64,000 bases of DNA. Source: Gordionus sp. m RMFG-2023. Taxonomy: Eukaryota > Nematomorpha > Gordioida > Chordodea > Parachordodidae. The stretch is from assembly GCF_954871325.1 (NCBI RefSeq), contig NC_088775.1, positions 65,511,561 to 65,575,560 of the forward strand. The letters are read 5' to 3'. The position numbers and the translations under genes were made by a program. Under the pieces are notes generated by a model that saw nothing but the letters and a program-made list of their open reading frames with translations, had not been told where the DNA came from and did not search any database. Shown in pieces: positions 1 to 12,680 of this stretch; the stretch's first letter is position 1, and the number at the start of each line of letters is the position of its first letter.

Positions 1-1340
1 ACTTTATTTTTATAATAATTTGCTATGTTATTGAATATTTTATGAAAAGACATATAAAAATCCAATAAAACCCGATGCAAATATCATTACTCCAAGATAT
101 ATATAAAGGAAAAAAAGAATAAATAAAAAAAATAAATAAATGATTATTATTATTATTTAAAATTTTAATTTTTTACCGAAAAAAACAAGTTTTATTTTAT
201 AATCATTTCATTTTTAAAAAATATGAAAAATAATCAAAATCAATAAATAAAATTAATGTTATTTTTTAATATAAATTAATAATCGATAAAACCAGAAAAA
301 ATATAAATAACCTGAGTGTGGGCTAATTATTTTAAATTGACTTTAACATTTCACTATTAGATAACACAACCTGAGTCGTTTTAATTAAAAATTAACTCGT
401 TTTGACCTGATAAAATTTATTAATTTATTCCAAAAATAAATTCTTCCTTCCTTGCTTGCTTCCTTCCTTCCACCCTTCCTTCCTTTCACGACCCAACCCG
501 AAAATATAAATATAATCACAATTACCCAACCCATGGGTCAGGTCAATAGGTTAGGTTTTCGGATTGGGATATGTTTTGCAGAACTTTCATATATAACTCA
601 TCTAGAAGAATCGCGATACACATTTAAATTTACCCGGAATCCTACCAAATGGACCCCAAAATATGTAGGTTTATGAACCAGATCTGAATTTGGTTCTTCC
701 CCTGAATGGTGCAGACAGGTTCAGGAATTTATATTTTATGATTGATTCCTTCAAAATAAAAAATAATAGGTTACACCCAAACTTGATTCTTTATTTTTAC
801 TCCTAATTTATTAAGATACAACTGTTCTAGTTGATTAGTGTTTTTAAAAATTTTTATAAAAAATAACCATTGAAATATTTTTTTAATTTTATTTATACAA
901 AATAATCCTACATGGCTCACTCTACGATTGATAGGTTAAAGAATTTATTTATACTTACTGGATTCGGATCAAACCGGATCTGGGTTCGGACTCTCAGGAC
1001 CCGTATGGAACCATTTTTTTTAAATCCTAGTCTGTGCCCATAAGGAACTCCATTTTTTTTAAATAAAAAAAAATAGAGTATGGATCCGTACAGAACCCGG
1101 AAAAATTATTTCGGATCCAAAATCCTGGTTAAAAGCATTGTGAGCTGTCTGATGTGATTAATAAACTATCTATTAATTTTAGTGATATAGAATAATAAAT
1201 CATTTAAATAAAAAATAGTTAACGCTCTAATCTCACTTACACATATAAATTTAATCTTAATTCATAATTCATCCCTTAGAATTTAATATTCCCCACCCGA
1301 TACAAATGCAAAAAGAAATTTTCGGAAATTATATGATTTT
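1..1340. other. Gene-free AT-rich flank
   Basis: No coding exon is recognised here. The stretch holds a CTTC microsatellite near 441-489 and, at about 960-1135, a GC-richer patch with CGGATC, GGGTTCGG and GAACCCGG words. That patch resembles the GC-rich subterminal blocks of the hAT MITEs elsewhere in the window, but I find no clean inverted ends or target duplication for it. Confidence 0.6.
441..489. repeat. (CTTC)n microsatellite
   Basis: An imperfect run of CTTC/CTTG tetranucleotides. It forces a proline- and phenylalanine-rich reading frame that is not a gene. Confidence 0.85.
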
Positions 1341-1348
1341 ATTGCCAT

Positions 1349-1730
1349 TAGTGATCTGCATCGGACCTAATTTTTCAAGCCCGGCTCGGCCCGAAATTTT
1401 TTTAAAAAAGTTTTGCCGGCCCGGCTCTAATTTATTTAAATATAGAAATTAATTTTTATAATTACTCAAAATTAAAGAGATATGTTATATGTCGTTAGTT
1501 TCAATAAATAAAATAAAATATTTTTATTTTACATAAAATATTCAATATAAAATTGATAAATTTAGATATATTTAAAAAAATTTCCAAGGTCCGACCCGGC
1601 CCGGTCCAAATTTTTTAAAAAAATATCAGGTCCGGCCCAAACCCGATTATTTTAAAAAGAATTAGACCCGAGCCCGGCCCGAAGCCCATTCGGGCCGGGT
1701 ATGGGCCAGGCCACACTCTGCAGATCTCTA
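1349..1730. mobile_element. hAT MITE family A, copy 1 (8-bp TSD)
   Basis: A 382-bp non-autonomous element. It begins TAGTGATCTGCA and ends TGCAGATCTCTA, so the ends are inverted repeats of the hAT type (YAGNG). It is flanked by a perfect 8-bp direct repeat, ATTGCCAT, at 1341-1348 and 1731-1738. GC-rich blocks built from GGCCCG and CCCGACCCG words lie just inside both ends and the middle is very AT-rich. There is no coding capacity. The middle is nearly identical to copy 2 at 32 kb, so both derive from one source. Confidence 0.95.
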
Positions 1731-1738
1731 ATTGCCAT

Positions 1739-2952
1739 TACCAAAATAGTATTAAAAATAAATGGGAGAAAGAAACAGCAAATCGAGTTGTGCTAAGATA
1801 GGAATGATCCATTTTACATTATGTGTATGACATGAATTAAATATTAATATAACTATTATATATTTTTTATTGTAATAAAATTTATATATATAAATAAAAT
1901 GTTTTGTTTAAAATTTAATATTTGCCATTACCACGAATGTATTGCTACTTTACATCGGGTATGTTGTAAAGTGAGAAAAATAAATGACTTTACTAGATCT
2001 TAAATAACGCCCATATTATGAGAGATATGAATGCAGTTAAAAAATTTTATTAATGTAAATCCCAGGCGCGTACGCAACTGAGAGGGGGGGCAGGGGACAA
2101 ATCCCCCTCCAAAGCCAAAATTCAGATGCTGGCTAAAATATTTTTCAAAAATATTACTGTTATTTTTATTAATTTATATTTTATAATAATCATTCCTACC
2201 TCTTATTGCATATATATTCCAAATTTTCATTTATTTCTCACATTCACATCAGAATTCTCTATATTTTTTTTTATGAATTAATATCGATTTCAAATTTTCC
2301 TTGCCATATTTATCTACCATTTTAAAATTTCCAAAAAAATCATTTGAAATCTTTCACTACTAAATTAAAGTCAAACATTTAAAAAAACATCTATTTTGAG
2401 AATGTGAGAATAACAGAACGTATATTGAACTTAAGGAAATTGAGGCAAATGATGAATTTTATAAATTATATGTCATTGTTGAGTTAAAAACAGGATTCCA
2501 TTAATTTAATATTTGACTACCTATTTGGAGCAAGGCAAAGCTATCGTTCCAATATTAATATAGGATCAGTCGAAGATAACTAATAAAATAAATCTCTTTA
2601 TCCTCTTCTTGGGTACTTTTATAACTCGAATGAATGAAAGGTTCTTGATTATCAGACAGCACGATCTATATCATTACCGCAGTTTAAATCTATTTCATCT
2701 TGATAGAGAAAAAATTTAATATTTGTAAGATTTCTATCGTGAGGATATCCCACGATACATTACACGCTCAAAGCAAACTATGGTATAAAAGGTTAAATAT
2801 GGTTAATAATGTTCCAAAAAATGATATAGATGCTTTTGGCATATTTTCTTAATATATTAAAATTATCATATATTTTGGCACCTACCCATTAGGATTTCTA
2901 TCAATAAAAGAATTTCTTCTTTGATAGGAATAAAAACATACCTGAGAATAAT
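1739..2952. other. Gene-free stretch with a possible transposon end
   Basis: Mostly AT-rich sequence without recognised genes. At about 2067-2110 the words CAGGCGCGTACGCA and a G-run followed by CCCCCTCC look like the end of a DNA transposon, but no matching opposite end was found. The remainder shows nothing I can support. Confidence 0.4.
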
Positions 2953-3150
2953 TTTGTTAATGGCTTGATTTAAGCCGAATAAACGGTTAACTCAACATTT
3001 TATCCAGAAAAATATTGCCTAGGCCTCGAAATTTTGCTAATAGATATCCTGCCATCTATAAGTAAAATCTTCAGGCTTATGTAATATTTTTCTGGATAAA
3101 ATATTGAGTTAGCTGTTTTTTAAAATACAAATTTGAGTTAAAAAGAAATA
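2953..3150. mobile_element. Decayed MITE family B copy (palindromic)
   Basis: The centre of this stretch matches the two well-preserved family B elements at 36.4 and 37.8 kb: GTTAACTCAACATTTTATCC on one side, GGATAAAATATTGAGTTAGC on the other, and the CTTCAGGCTT word between them. The two halves are complementary, as in the other copies. The outer inverted ends are worn and I could not identify a target duplication, so the limits are approximate. It is the oldest-looking copy of the family here. Confidence 0.75.
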
Positions 3151-4260
3151 AACTCGAGCTCGACTAATTTTCTTTAAAACTATCATTTTTTATATATGTT
3201 CATAAAATGTAAATAATTGAAGATCATAATCTTACATTGATTCATTATTTATAGGGATTTTAGAAGGTGAATCACCATCGGAATCGATTTCCGACATTTT
3301 TCAAATATTATTGTACAATAGATTGTTATATAATATTTTTTTATTTAAAAAATAATAAATATATTGATCAAAAAAAGTATTTATGAAATTTATGCCGCTT
3401 GAAACTTGGAAACGTTCTTACAATTTTAGTTTGAAAGGAGGGAGTATTGATTTTTATGTTATAATCGATAAATGTAATTATTTATTTCCCCATACACTTT
3501 AAAAAAATGAGATTTTATTTAACTACCTTAATTCAGAATTTTGACAATTATATAATATTAGCACCTACACTTATATAAAAATTCTTATTTAAATTTAAGA
3601 TAAATGTAATAAAAGATATATTCGATTGTCATTACCCTGGGGATATTTATATCAAAAACTATTGTTATCATTAGAAAAATAATATAATTTTATTAACTTT
3701 CTTGCCACGGGTAGAAAAAATATGACAATTGGTGATAAATGTTATAAAAGATATATTCATTTGTCATTATAATCCATGGAGACAAATTAATTTCATATTA
3801 AAACTATTGTTCTCTTTTAGAAAAAAATACATAAAAGTAAGTTTTTTAATTTTTTAATTTAAAAAATAAAATAAAAGGAGTTTTATCTTTCTTATATTGT
3901 AAAAATACATAAATCGTTTTTAAAATTTTTTAAAATAAAAACCATGGAAGTAGAGGTGAACTGGCCAAGAGACTAAGTGAGGTAGACATTTTGCCCACCG
4001 ATTTTTGAGGCTGATTAGAATAAAAATATGAAATATATATTTTTTTAAACATAAATAGTACCTAACTCTTTGATTAAAAATATGTCCAAATTTAAAGAGT
4101 TAAATAAGCTCTATTTTTTTTGAAAATTTTTTGAAATAATGGAGCAGCCCTCACTATGTCTTTAAATGAAAATTTTAATATTTTATCTGCTTGGAAAATG
4201 ATCGAAGATGCAAAGTCTTCTCTTTTATTTATAATCTTCACATCCATTTAAAATAAAGCT
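3151..4260. other. Gene-free AT-rich stretch
   Basis: I see no coding exon, RNA gene or repeat with definable ends in this interval. Confidence 0.5.
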
Positions 4261-4316
4261 ATAAACATGGCGAATTTAAATGAAAAAATTCCTGATTCAA
4301 AGCCACAAGAAATTAT

Positions 4317-4598
4317 TTGGGCAAAATTAAAGTATTTCGCCCCATAATGAATCAAATTAGAAGTAGTTTTACTGGACGGTTTTTGGTGACTAAAGAGCTG
4401 AGTGTCATATTTGTGCTAAGAATTTTGGATGAAATAAATGTCAACGTGATTTCTGAAAAAGTCTTGAAGTTTCACAATTGGAAAATGTATTTACTGACAA
4501 ATTATGACAAGAATTGTTTACAAGATTTAATAATCAAATTAAATAAAAATACTGACGATATAATTTGTGATAGTGAGAATCCTAATAAGGGAAAATGA
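4317..4598 (+). CDS. Unrecognised ORF, possible relic exon
   Basis: An open frame of about 93 codons that begins after TTG/GGG rather than at a convincing start. In a stretch this AT-rich such a length is somewhat unusual by chance. The predicted peptide has a mixed, protein-like composition (for example LRILDEINVNVISEKVL and LTNYDKNCLQDLIIKLN), with no signal peptide, membrane segment or motif I recognise. A separate short frame starting at an ATG at 4268 reads MANLNEKIPDSKPQEIIWAK and ends in stop codons, as if two frames of one decayed gene were present. It could be part of an old transposase. I assign no function. Confidence 0.25.
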   Translation: MGKIKVFRPIMNQIRSSFTGRFLVTKELSVIFVLRILDEINVNVISEKVLKFHNWKMYLLTNYDKNCLQDLIIKLNKNTDDIICDSENPNKGK

Positions 4599-4599
4599 A

Positions 4600-6480
4600 A
4601 TAACACAAGATAATATAACTGTACCAGGCGCAATAACAAGTGTGATCAATGCTTAATATGTCTTAAATTTTGACGCTACAATATGCACATAACCAGAGTT
4701 GGACACAATACTTAAAAAAAATTACCGGTTACCGTTATTCAAAAAGGATATATAACGTTAATTACCTCCGTTAACTCAGAAAAAGGTTACATTATTTAGA
4801 ACATATAACGGTTCCAAAAAGCTCATGCTACATAATTAAAAATAGGAATAAATGAAAATCAAAAAATGCGCTTAATAATTTTATTGATATTCTGTAAAGT
4901 CGAAAATAAAAAGGCAATGTAATAAAGTATAAACACTTATAAATATTTTATTATCTAATTTAATACATCATAATAATCAAAAACTATTATTTTAATTTAA
5001 TAAAACATCATTTTTTCCTGTTTGAGCTTAATTATATTTACAAACAAGAGCTCTGAGCGGAGGAAGGAAAATATGAACTGTAACGAATCAATAATTATTC
5101 AATTATTAAATATTTATGCCATATATTGATTACAAATTATGGACAGTAAAGTATTAGATTACTTCCATTTCTTTGCAGACTCAGCGTGAGGAATTTTTTT
5201 TTATCAATGCTATTTTGTAAACTAATGTAATGTAAATAATAAAAAAAATGATAATGTTTTTAAATAAACGAAACTTTAAATAATCTGTTTTTCACAATAT
5301 ATAGTATTGAGTTCATTTTCTATCACAATCTATCATCGTCTTCCTCTGCCGAAATAACATTTTACTTATTTGTGAACTTAACTTAACGTTTGTTTTCCAT
5401 TACTTATAAAACCTTTTACGATTTTAAAAAATAGAAATTGCTATTTTTCAAACAAAAATATATTAATGGATTAAAATGATATGCCTGATTGCATTGGTTA
5501 ACGGAAAACAAGAAAATTCATAAAAAGATGAAATATTATTTCTTCATTTTCAAAAATTTTTGTTCTGAGATTTGGTGATATCGTTTTCTACTTTCTTAGA
5601 TAACTGCCTAAAAATTATATAATATTCGTTTAATTCATTTATTTAAATTCTATTTGTAAAACGTATCTGCAATACGCCTAATTTTCTAAGTACAAATCTT
5701 ATTCGCGGTTCAATCTGATGTAATTTAGAACTCCAATCTTATAGTGTAATATATAATATTTTTATTGGAATATATATTATATTATATGAACAATCATGAT
5801 TTTATATGTGGTATATTGTATTATGCCAAATTGCGAATGCATTTTGTTATATGTGCTGTGAGGATGATATTGAATATGCAATAATATAAGTGATTATCAT
5901 GATATATTATTATATTTCTGATTAAAATTGTAATAGCTTCGATGGTGTTTAAGTTTAACCCATCATTATAGACTAATAATAAAACCATGTATATTACGAA
6001 TAAACCACAGCTGAAGGGCGTTCTGGAGGCCAGAAAAATAGGGAATTTGGGGGTAAAACTTATCATAAAAATAAGGCTGCTAGAAAAAAATGCTCACGAG
6101 GCCACAGCGTAGCTAGTGGGCCTTAACGTGAACGTGATTATACTCATAAAATATAAAATGAATCTTTAATCTTTTCTCTGACTAAATAAATGATTCAGAA
6201 GATGAGGTTATACTAATTTATCTGCCAAAAAACAAGAAAAAGTATACTATAATTGTATAAATTCAGGATTTAGATAAAAACATATTGATGATATAAAAGT
6301 CACAATAGTTATAAATTTTGCGCTTTGTATGAAAATAATTTACTTCATATTAGTTACGACATTAAATTTATAGTAAAATGTTATGTTAAGTTCATATATA
6401 GGGAATTTACAACGTTATTAACCATTAAGCAGTTGTTTGTTTATGCACATTAATAAAAGGCCCCCTTGTCTATCTCTAAT
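4600..6480. other. Gene-free AT-rich stretch
   Basis: At about 4690-4830 there is a cluster of CCGTTA/TAACGG words near CAGAGTTGGACAC, which could be one end of a decayed hAT element. The opposite end was not found. The open frame at 5821-6066 on the minus strand shows no recognisable protein. Nothing else can be supported. Confidence 0.4.
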
Positions 6481-6483
6481 ATC

Positions 6484-7043
6484 TAGTGGCATAGCCAAGA
6501 TTTATCAGGAGGGGGGTTATGATATTTTATGGAGGGCTTAGCCCCCAAATTTTCATTTGTCCAGCCTAGCGAAAAATTCTGATTTAACGATGCTGAAAAA
6601 TTGGTATCACTAATTATAACTAATTAGTATATAGGAAAAATTTTAGCAACAAAATTTTGGCAAACCTAATTAAAAAGCAACTCAAAGCCTTTATTCGGAA
6701 ATTAATTTTCAGTGCTTAATTGTAAATTATTTAAATCCGTTTGCTGTTTGGTAGACAGTATAAAGAAAAGAAGAGGAAAAAAAAATCAAAAATATTTAGT
6801 TCAATCTTGAAACAATTTCGCCAACTATAAAAAAAGTAACCTAATTATAAGCTAAACAAAATTAATATATCACGACTTAAGCATAAAGTCAGACAAACTT
6901 TTGGAAACATTAACTGTGGACTTATATCAATAATTAGTGAATATTTAATGGATTTTAGAGCTTCAACCAGTTTAATAGATAGTTTAAAGAAAAAAAGCAT
7001 TATTGGCACAATAAAAAAAATATCTTGATTAGCTATGCCAGAA
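6484..7043. mobile_element. Possible decayed DNA transposon, about 560 bp
   Basis: The left edge reads TAGTGGCATAGCCAAG and the right edge, read on the other strand, TTCTGGCATAGCTAATC. They share the inverted core TGGCATAGC. No matching target duplication was seen, so the limits are tentative. There is no coding capacity I can recognise. Confidence 0.35.
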
Positions 7044-7137
7044 CAAAAATTATAGAAGCCCATGCTTGATTAATACTTATTGATTCATCAATTTACCATT
7101 CAAACATCAATTACTTCCTTTTGGGTTTATTTAATAG

Positions 7138-7343
7138 CAGAGATCTGTATTTTAATTTTTTTTAAATATACCCAGGCCAGGCCTAAAAAAAATTTTCAAA
7201 AAAATACGGGCCGGGTCATATATTTTAAAACCAACTATTTTAAATCGTCATTTTTAGTTATAAAAATTAAAATAAATGTAATATATTTTAAAAAAAATTC
7301 GGGTCGGGTCGGGCCGTGCAAATAATATATTTGCAGGTCTCTG
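7138..7343. mobile_element. hAT MITE family A, copy 2 (8-bp TSD)
   Basis: A 206-bp element starting CAGAGATCTGTA and ending TTGCAGGTCTCTG, that is, inverted ends of the YAGNGAYCTGCA type shared with 1349-1730. It is flanked by the perfect 8-bp repeat TTTAATAG (7130-7137 and 7344-7351). Inside the ends lie GC-rich words (CCAGGCCAGGCC, GGGTCGGGTCGGGCC) and an AT-rich core. It is a shorter, diverged relative of the other copies. Confidence 0.92.
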
Positions 7344-7351
7344 TTTAATAG

Positions 7352-9040
7352 ATATAGAAGTAAAACAATATTCTTATTATTTTTGAATTATGTTATTTTC
7401 AAAATTTTGTATAAATCGGAGTTCCATATTAAGATGCAGTCCTAAGCATGAAATTTGCCAATCATACTTTTAAAAATATTAATTCTAAAATATGTAATGT
7501 TTTACTTGTATACATTTTAGTTTAATTCTTATACGGCTTAGTAGTATAAATAAAAAAGTTATTCGCAAGATAGGAACATTCTAAAATTGATATCAAGTTT
7601 AAAATAGAACGAGAATATAGAAGTACTAGAGCAATTATAATGAAAAAATTAAATCGGGTTAGGAGTAAAAAACCCACTTTTATTTCATTTTAAAATAATG
7701 GAGCATAAAAATCAGTCAAATAATTTGTGGTATCTTTGGAAAATGTGATATATATACGATAATAATAATATGGATTGATGCAATTAAAACCGATTACAAT
7801 AGATGATTTTTTATCCTCAAGTGCTAATTTTGAGATGGTTTAGTAAATTAATGTACCAATATTAAGTGAGTTTACACTTGGAAATTAGAAAAGTTAAATA
7901 TCGTTTCCAAAAAGTATATGGCCTTTGGGAAGAGTCCTGTTTTTCAATTTTTAATATTAACAAATTATTTTTATGTAAAATTAGATTAAAAAATTAATTG
8001 TACATACAGTATTGTTTATTCGAACTTTTAGAATTTTTCAAGCACTTTTTCAAATAGAAGAAGTAATTTCTGAGATGTTTTTTTAAATATAAGAAAAAAT
8101 TTAAGAAACAAAAAAAATTCCCCTAGATATCAATATAAAATATTACGGGAAAACAACATTTTACCTAGTAATATCACTACACCATTGTCTACACTACTAT
8201 TGGTCATTCAAACAGCCTCATTTCATTGTGAATAATAATATTCTAAAGCAGAACTTGGCAAAAAAGAAGAGAAATATATTAAAGATAACAATGGGATTTC
8301 TAAAAAAGATAATTTTAATCTAATCTCAATAGAGCTAATATTATTCTATAATATAAATAAATTGTTACACTGTTATGTTAGTTATCATTTTTTATTATTT
8401 CTATATTTGCAAATAAATGAAAATTTAAAATTTCGTAATTTTGTTTTATATGGGTATTTAAACGCAAAACAAAAATTGGTCCAGAACTAGGTTCGGTTTT
8501 TATAATTTGGTCCACGGTTCGATCTTTACTGTCATAGTTGGTCTTTGAAAATCTTAATCCAGACTTTACTTTTATAAACAATAAAAAAAAGTTAAAAATT
8601 TGTATACAAATTGATAATTATTTGATAATGACTTGAAGATAATGACTATAATTAAAATTTTTCAGAAAATAAAGAAAAAAAAGAAGTGTATAATCAAAAT
8701 TATCTTTTAAAAAAATATAATACTGCCAAAGGCTAAGGACTCCTAAAACTTTCTAATAAAATTTATGAATAAAATGTCACCCAATTCCCCATTTAGGAAA
8801 TATAGTTTAGCCTATCCCTATGGAAACAACTGACAAGAATAATAGTTTTCATTTATTTGAAATTTGTATCTCAATTAGAAAACTTGTAAAGAGTTTATTC
8901 GCAACCCCTAAAACTGTAATATCACTATGAAAACAATCTTGCCATATCCATGCAGATGCTAAAAATAAACTTGTCTGGGAATTATACCTGATGTTTGTTA
9001 GTTTGGAATCTGTAACACATAAATAGTGATTTTGAATTTA
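7352..9040. other. Gene-free AT-rich stretch
   Basis: No exon, RNA gene or element with definable ends is visible. The short minus-strand frame at 8378-8581 shows no recognisable domain. Confidence 0.5.
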
Positions 9041-9043
9041 TTT

Positions 9044-9185
9044 CCAGATCTATAAATCTGTGATTTTATTATTATCATTTTACAACTCTGATTTCAGGTG
9101 ACTAGGTAAATCATTCCAGATCTATAAATCTGTGATTTTATTATTATCATTTTACAACTCTGATTTCAGGTGACTAGGTAAATCA
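9044..9185. repeat. Tandem duplication of a 72-bp unit
   Basis: Two apparently identical 72-bp units in direct orientation, the second starting at 9116. Each contains TTACAACTCTGATTTCAGGTG, split as TTACAACTCTGATTTCAG then GTG, which looks like a pyrimidine-rich 3' splice site; I see no exon attached. Their identity implies a recent duplication, or an assembly artefact. Confidence 0.9.
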
Positions 9186-10800
9186 ATAGATTTTTTAAAG
9201 TTTACAACATTCTAACTTATCGCATATATTATTATTATGCCTGGAAAATAATTAAACACCATATAAGTGCCATAAAAGTTATAAAGAAAATTTTAGAAAA
9301 CATCATTTTAATTAACAAAATTTCCCGACTCTTTAATAATGACCTTAAAGTTTATTACTTTTTATGGATAAATATCAAAGTTTAGGATTATCGATGATTA
9401 TCTTTTAAATTTTAAAAATGAGTAATCGAGGAATAATAGATGTGGTACAAAGGCTAAGCTAACAATATACAAACACTGTATTCGAATATAAGATTACAGT
9501 ATATACTTTTTATACTTTCATTTAGGAAATGTTTACCAATTAGTTTTTAAACCTTCTAAGAAACATGTGACAAAAATGTTTTCATAAATTTATGAAAATT
9601 TCTTGAGATCCCTTCCTTTCATATAATAAAATAGGTGGATGAATTTAAGAAAATTATTATATACAGATATAGATGATCTCTAGATGTTACATAGGTGTTA
9701 AATATTTGAAATATTCAAAGTATTCTAATTAATTTGTATATAAATAATTTTTGAGATTTTGATCAAATTTTGCCTTAACCAAAATCTTTTTTAAAATATC
9801 TATAATAAGTAATGATGATTTTCATGCACAGATCAAGATGAAAAAAATTATCCAAAAATATTTTGCTCAAAAATATTTTCGAGTTTTCAAACCCTACAAA
9901 ATTACATTATAAAACCAGCTTACAACATTTTTCAAGGCATCAAAAATTTAAAAAGTTATAATGGAAACGTTAAAAGCGAATTTAAAAAAATTAATCAAAA
10001 AAATTTCTAGAGCTAACCCTAAAACAAAATGTGAGAAGCGATGACATGCATGCTGATTATTATAATGTCTTAAAAAAGTTAAATTATTAATTAGTTTTCT
10101 TTAAAATTGGTGTTGACTTGTAATTCCACCTGCCGAATTTGTTCTTTAGTTTCTCGATTACTAATGCAGTAAAATTTATAAGGGATTTTTCTTGCTTACC
10201 ATAATTTAATAATCTACCGCCTCTTAAATTTTTTTTAAAATAAATAAATTTACTTCTCCAAAGGATGCATTTTCCTGATATCGTTTTTCAGAATAAGAAA
10301 GTCAATTTCGTTTTATACTTAATCCCTCACATATTATATTAATTAAACAAATTTCCTCATCAAATTTCATGGTTAAAAATATTCATTTTATTTTTTAGAT
10401 TTAAATTTTAACAAAAATTATTCTCGATGTTTTTCTTTTATATTATTGATTATTTTTACATGTTAATTTTGCAGTGTAATATTTTTACTATTGTGTGTAA
10501 TATTTAATATGGATATTGTTATAATTATCTATATTACTAAATAAATTTTTTTTTTAAAAGTTAATTAAAAAATGAAGGAAAAGGGATTCGTCTTTGTATA
10601 GATAATCAACTGGGAAAATTATTTACAAGGGGTAAGTTAAATATAATAAATATAAACGACATCTTTCAGTATTTTTCAAATTTTTATTCTAACAAATAAA
10701 ACAATTGCTTTTAATTTTTTTGTCATGAAGATCGATCTAAATGACATACATAAAATAGCGGAGGGCATTAATTGGGTAATTGAATAGGTTTTAGGCTGTG
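9186..10800. other. Gene-free AT-rich stretch
   Basis: No coding exon, RNA gene or clear repeat was recognised in this interval. Confidence 0.5.
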
Positions 10801-10815
10801 ATAAATATGGCAGGA

Positions 10816-11153
10816 CATAGGCGTAACCAGGGGTTGGGAAAGTGGAAAATTCTAAATTTCCCACTCCAGCGGAAATTTGCCTACTCGTAAATTTTATTTT
10901 AAGTTAATAAAAATTTCCTCCTGGAAAACTCTCACCCTCCTCCCTTCCCATATATAAAATATCACTATACATAATAACTTAAAAGAGAAATAAGTAAAAA
11001 GTTAATGATTTTTTTAAATAACGACTATAATTCAAAATTTTAAGAAAAAAAACATTATTTAAAAAAATAAGTGGACCTTAAAATTTATGGCGGAAGTAAA
11101 AACCCAGCTAATAGTGCTTTTTCCCTTATAGGAAACTCCTGGATAAGCCTATG
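10816..11153. mobile_element. Short DNA transposon (MITE), about 340 bp
   Basis: The left edge CATAGGCGTAACCAGGGG is the inverted counterpart of the right edge CTCCTGGATAAGCCTATG (11136-11153), 15 or 16 of 18 positions pairing. The flanks TGGCAGGA and TGGCTGCA agree at 6 of 8 positions, compatible with an old 8-bp target duplication. There is no coding capacity. It is not closely similar to families A or B. Confidence 0.6.
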
Positions 11154-11370
11154 TGGCTGCATTTTGAAACACCTAATTACCTAAGCTTTAAAGAAAATCA
11201 TAAAGCAAAGAACTAGGTTGGCCATTTTTAAAATGGAAATAGTAAACAGTTTAGAAAATGGGTTATCGAATTTACTTAATATATTATTGTAAAATATAAA
11301 TAATTTGTAATAAATGACTAGATCATACATTTATATCTCCCCCCAGCATATGACAATTTTATCTCCTACC

Positions 11371-12680
11371 CAGTGGCCCCTACAACTGTGGGGGTCCGAA
11401 GCAACTGCTTCTAAAAATTTGGATGGGGGTACTATTTAAAATTTTTTAATTCTTTTATTGTTTTACTACACCCATCCATAACCATGTGATTTCTGGTTTA
11501 TGATATCGGACTCGACTTAGTGATTCCGTTAAAACATATAAAAAAATCGTAATTATATTTAAATTTATTATCATATAATAACATAAATATTCTCATTGAA
11601 ACCATGAAAATATGGTTATAAAAAAATTCAAAAAGAGATTGAATATAACAGATGCTTCTCAATTATAGTTGATGGCACGTATGATGTTTCTAAATCAGAA
11701 ATAGCTTTGTTAGTAAGATATGCTGAAAATAGTGAGACGCCTAAGCCGGTTGAAAGACTGATAGACCTATGTTGTACGGAAAATACAACTGGTCTCTATA
11801 TTAAAAAGAATATAATCCAAACTTGGCTCCATGAATCTACTCTTTGAATTCCTAATTTGGCAAAGCTATGATGGCCCCTCAAACATAAGTGGAAGAATCA
11901 ATGAAGTACAGGCTTTGATTAAAGCGGAGACTCCAAAAGCAGCTTTTATTTGGTGCTATTGTCATCCATTAAATTTAATCATTGTTCAATTATGTCAATC
12001 AATAAAAGAACTGCGAAATGTTTTAGGAATATTAGACGAGATTTATGTATATTTTAATGGTGGTATAATATATGTTCGCTCAAAGCATTGGAGTAATGTA
12101 CTCACAAAATCGCAACGATTTTTACGCATCAAGAATATCACCCGGTAATATTATTATTTGCTTAGATTTAAAATGTTTATTTTATATATATAGAAGCTAG
12201 CTATCATCAAATAAAGCGATTATAAATTTTTTCCTGCTTTAGGATGGCTTGAGGTCAGCTTTGACAAAAGGATTCTGAAGATCCTGCCACTTACACTATG
12301 GCTAGTAGTCTAAATTGGGTTTTATTTTATCACTTTGAGTTATGGATAAAAAATTATTGATAATAAGCTTGGCTTGTACAAAATTTCAAACTATTTCGAA
12401 GGATATATGGTTTGCAATAAATCAAATTCAATTGGCAAAAAATTGCCGAATTAATTTGAGAAGTATAATTTAAATTATTGTCTTTTATTATTTTTTAATC
12501 CTAAGAGATAATAACACAGAATTTTGAATATTTTTTCAAAGTTACAAGATTTTACGAAGGAGATAAATCTACCTTTTGATTTTGAAAGACTTCAAACATT
12601 ACAATCCAATAAAGAGAAGTGTTTTTATTTTAGCTTTAAAACCAGTGTGTTTTATGCTGCACTTATTTGATTATTATGAC
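11371..12680 (+). mobile_element. hAT element E4 (DUF4371/ZMYM-like type), 3'-truncated
   Basis: The left end CAGTGGCCCCTACA and the following GGGGTCCGAAGCAACTGCTTC match the left ends of E1 (21792) and E2 (49277). Transposase-like sequence follows in the same order as in those copies. Part of the 5' coding region is missing: the sequence jumps near 11550 to the part corresponding to about 50010 in E2. The right portion stops near 12680, just after TTTTATGCTGCACTT, where E1 and E2 continue. No right terminal repeat is present, so the copy lost its 3' third, probably when the neighbouring minus-strand hAT sequence arrived or was rearranged. Confidence 0.85.
11831..12148 (+). pseudogene. hAT transposase fragment of E4
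   Basis: About 105 codons similar to residues 130-238 of the longer E2 frame: the SYDG..N.SGRINEVQAL stretch, then FIWCYCHPLNLI, where E2 has FIWCYCHRLNLI, then QSIKELRNVLGILDEIYVYF. This order (DG.S.N, then WC..H.LNL) is typical of the catalytic core of hAT transposases with a DUF4371-like domain. The frame is flanked by stops and lacks the N-terminus and the C-terminal dimerisation region. It is non-functional. Confidence 0.85.

Noticed and set aside
452-676. 74-codon frame in the CTTC repeat region
   Set aside because: It begins in a microsatellite and shows no recognisable domain; chance.
4690-9100. CAGAGTTGGAC at 4690 and CAACTCTG near 9090 as paired transposon ends
   Set aside because: Only about eight bases pair, the span is 4.4 kb without a transposase, and the second word lies inside a tandem duplication.
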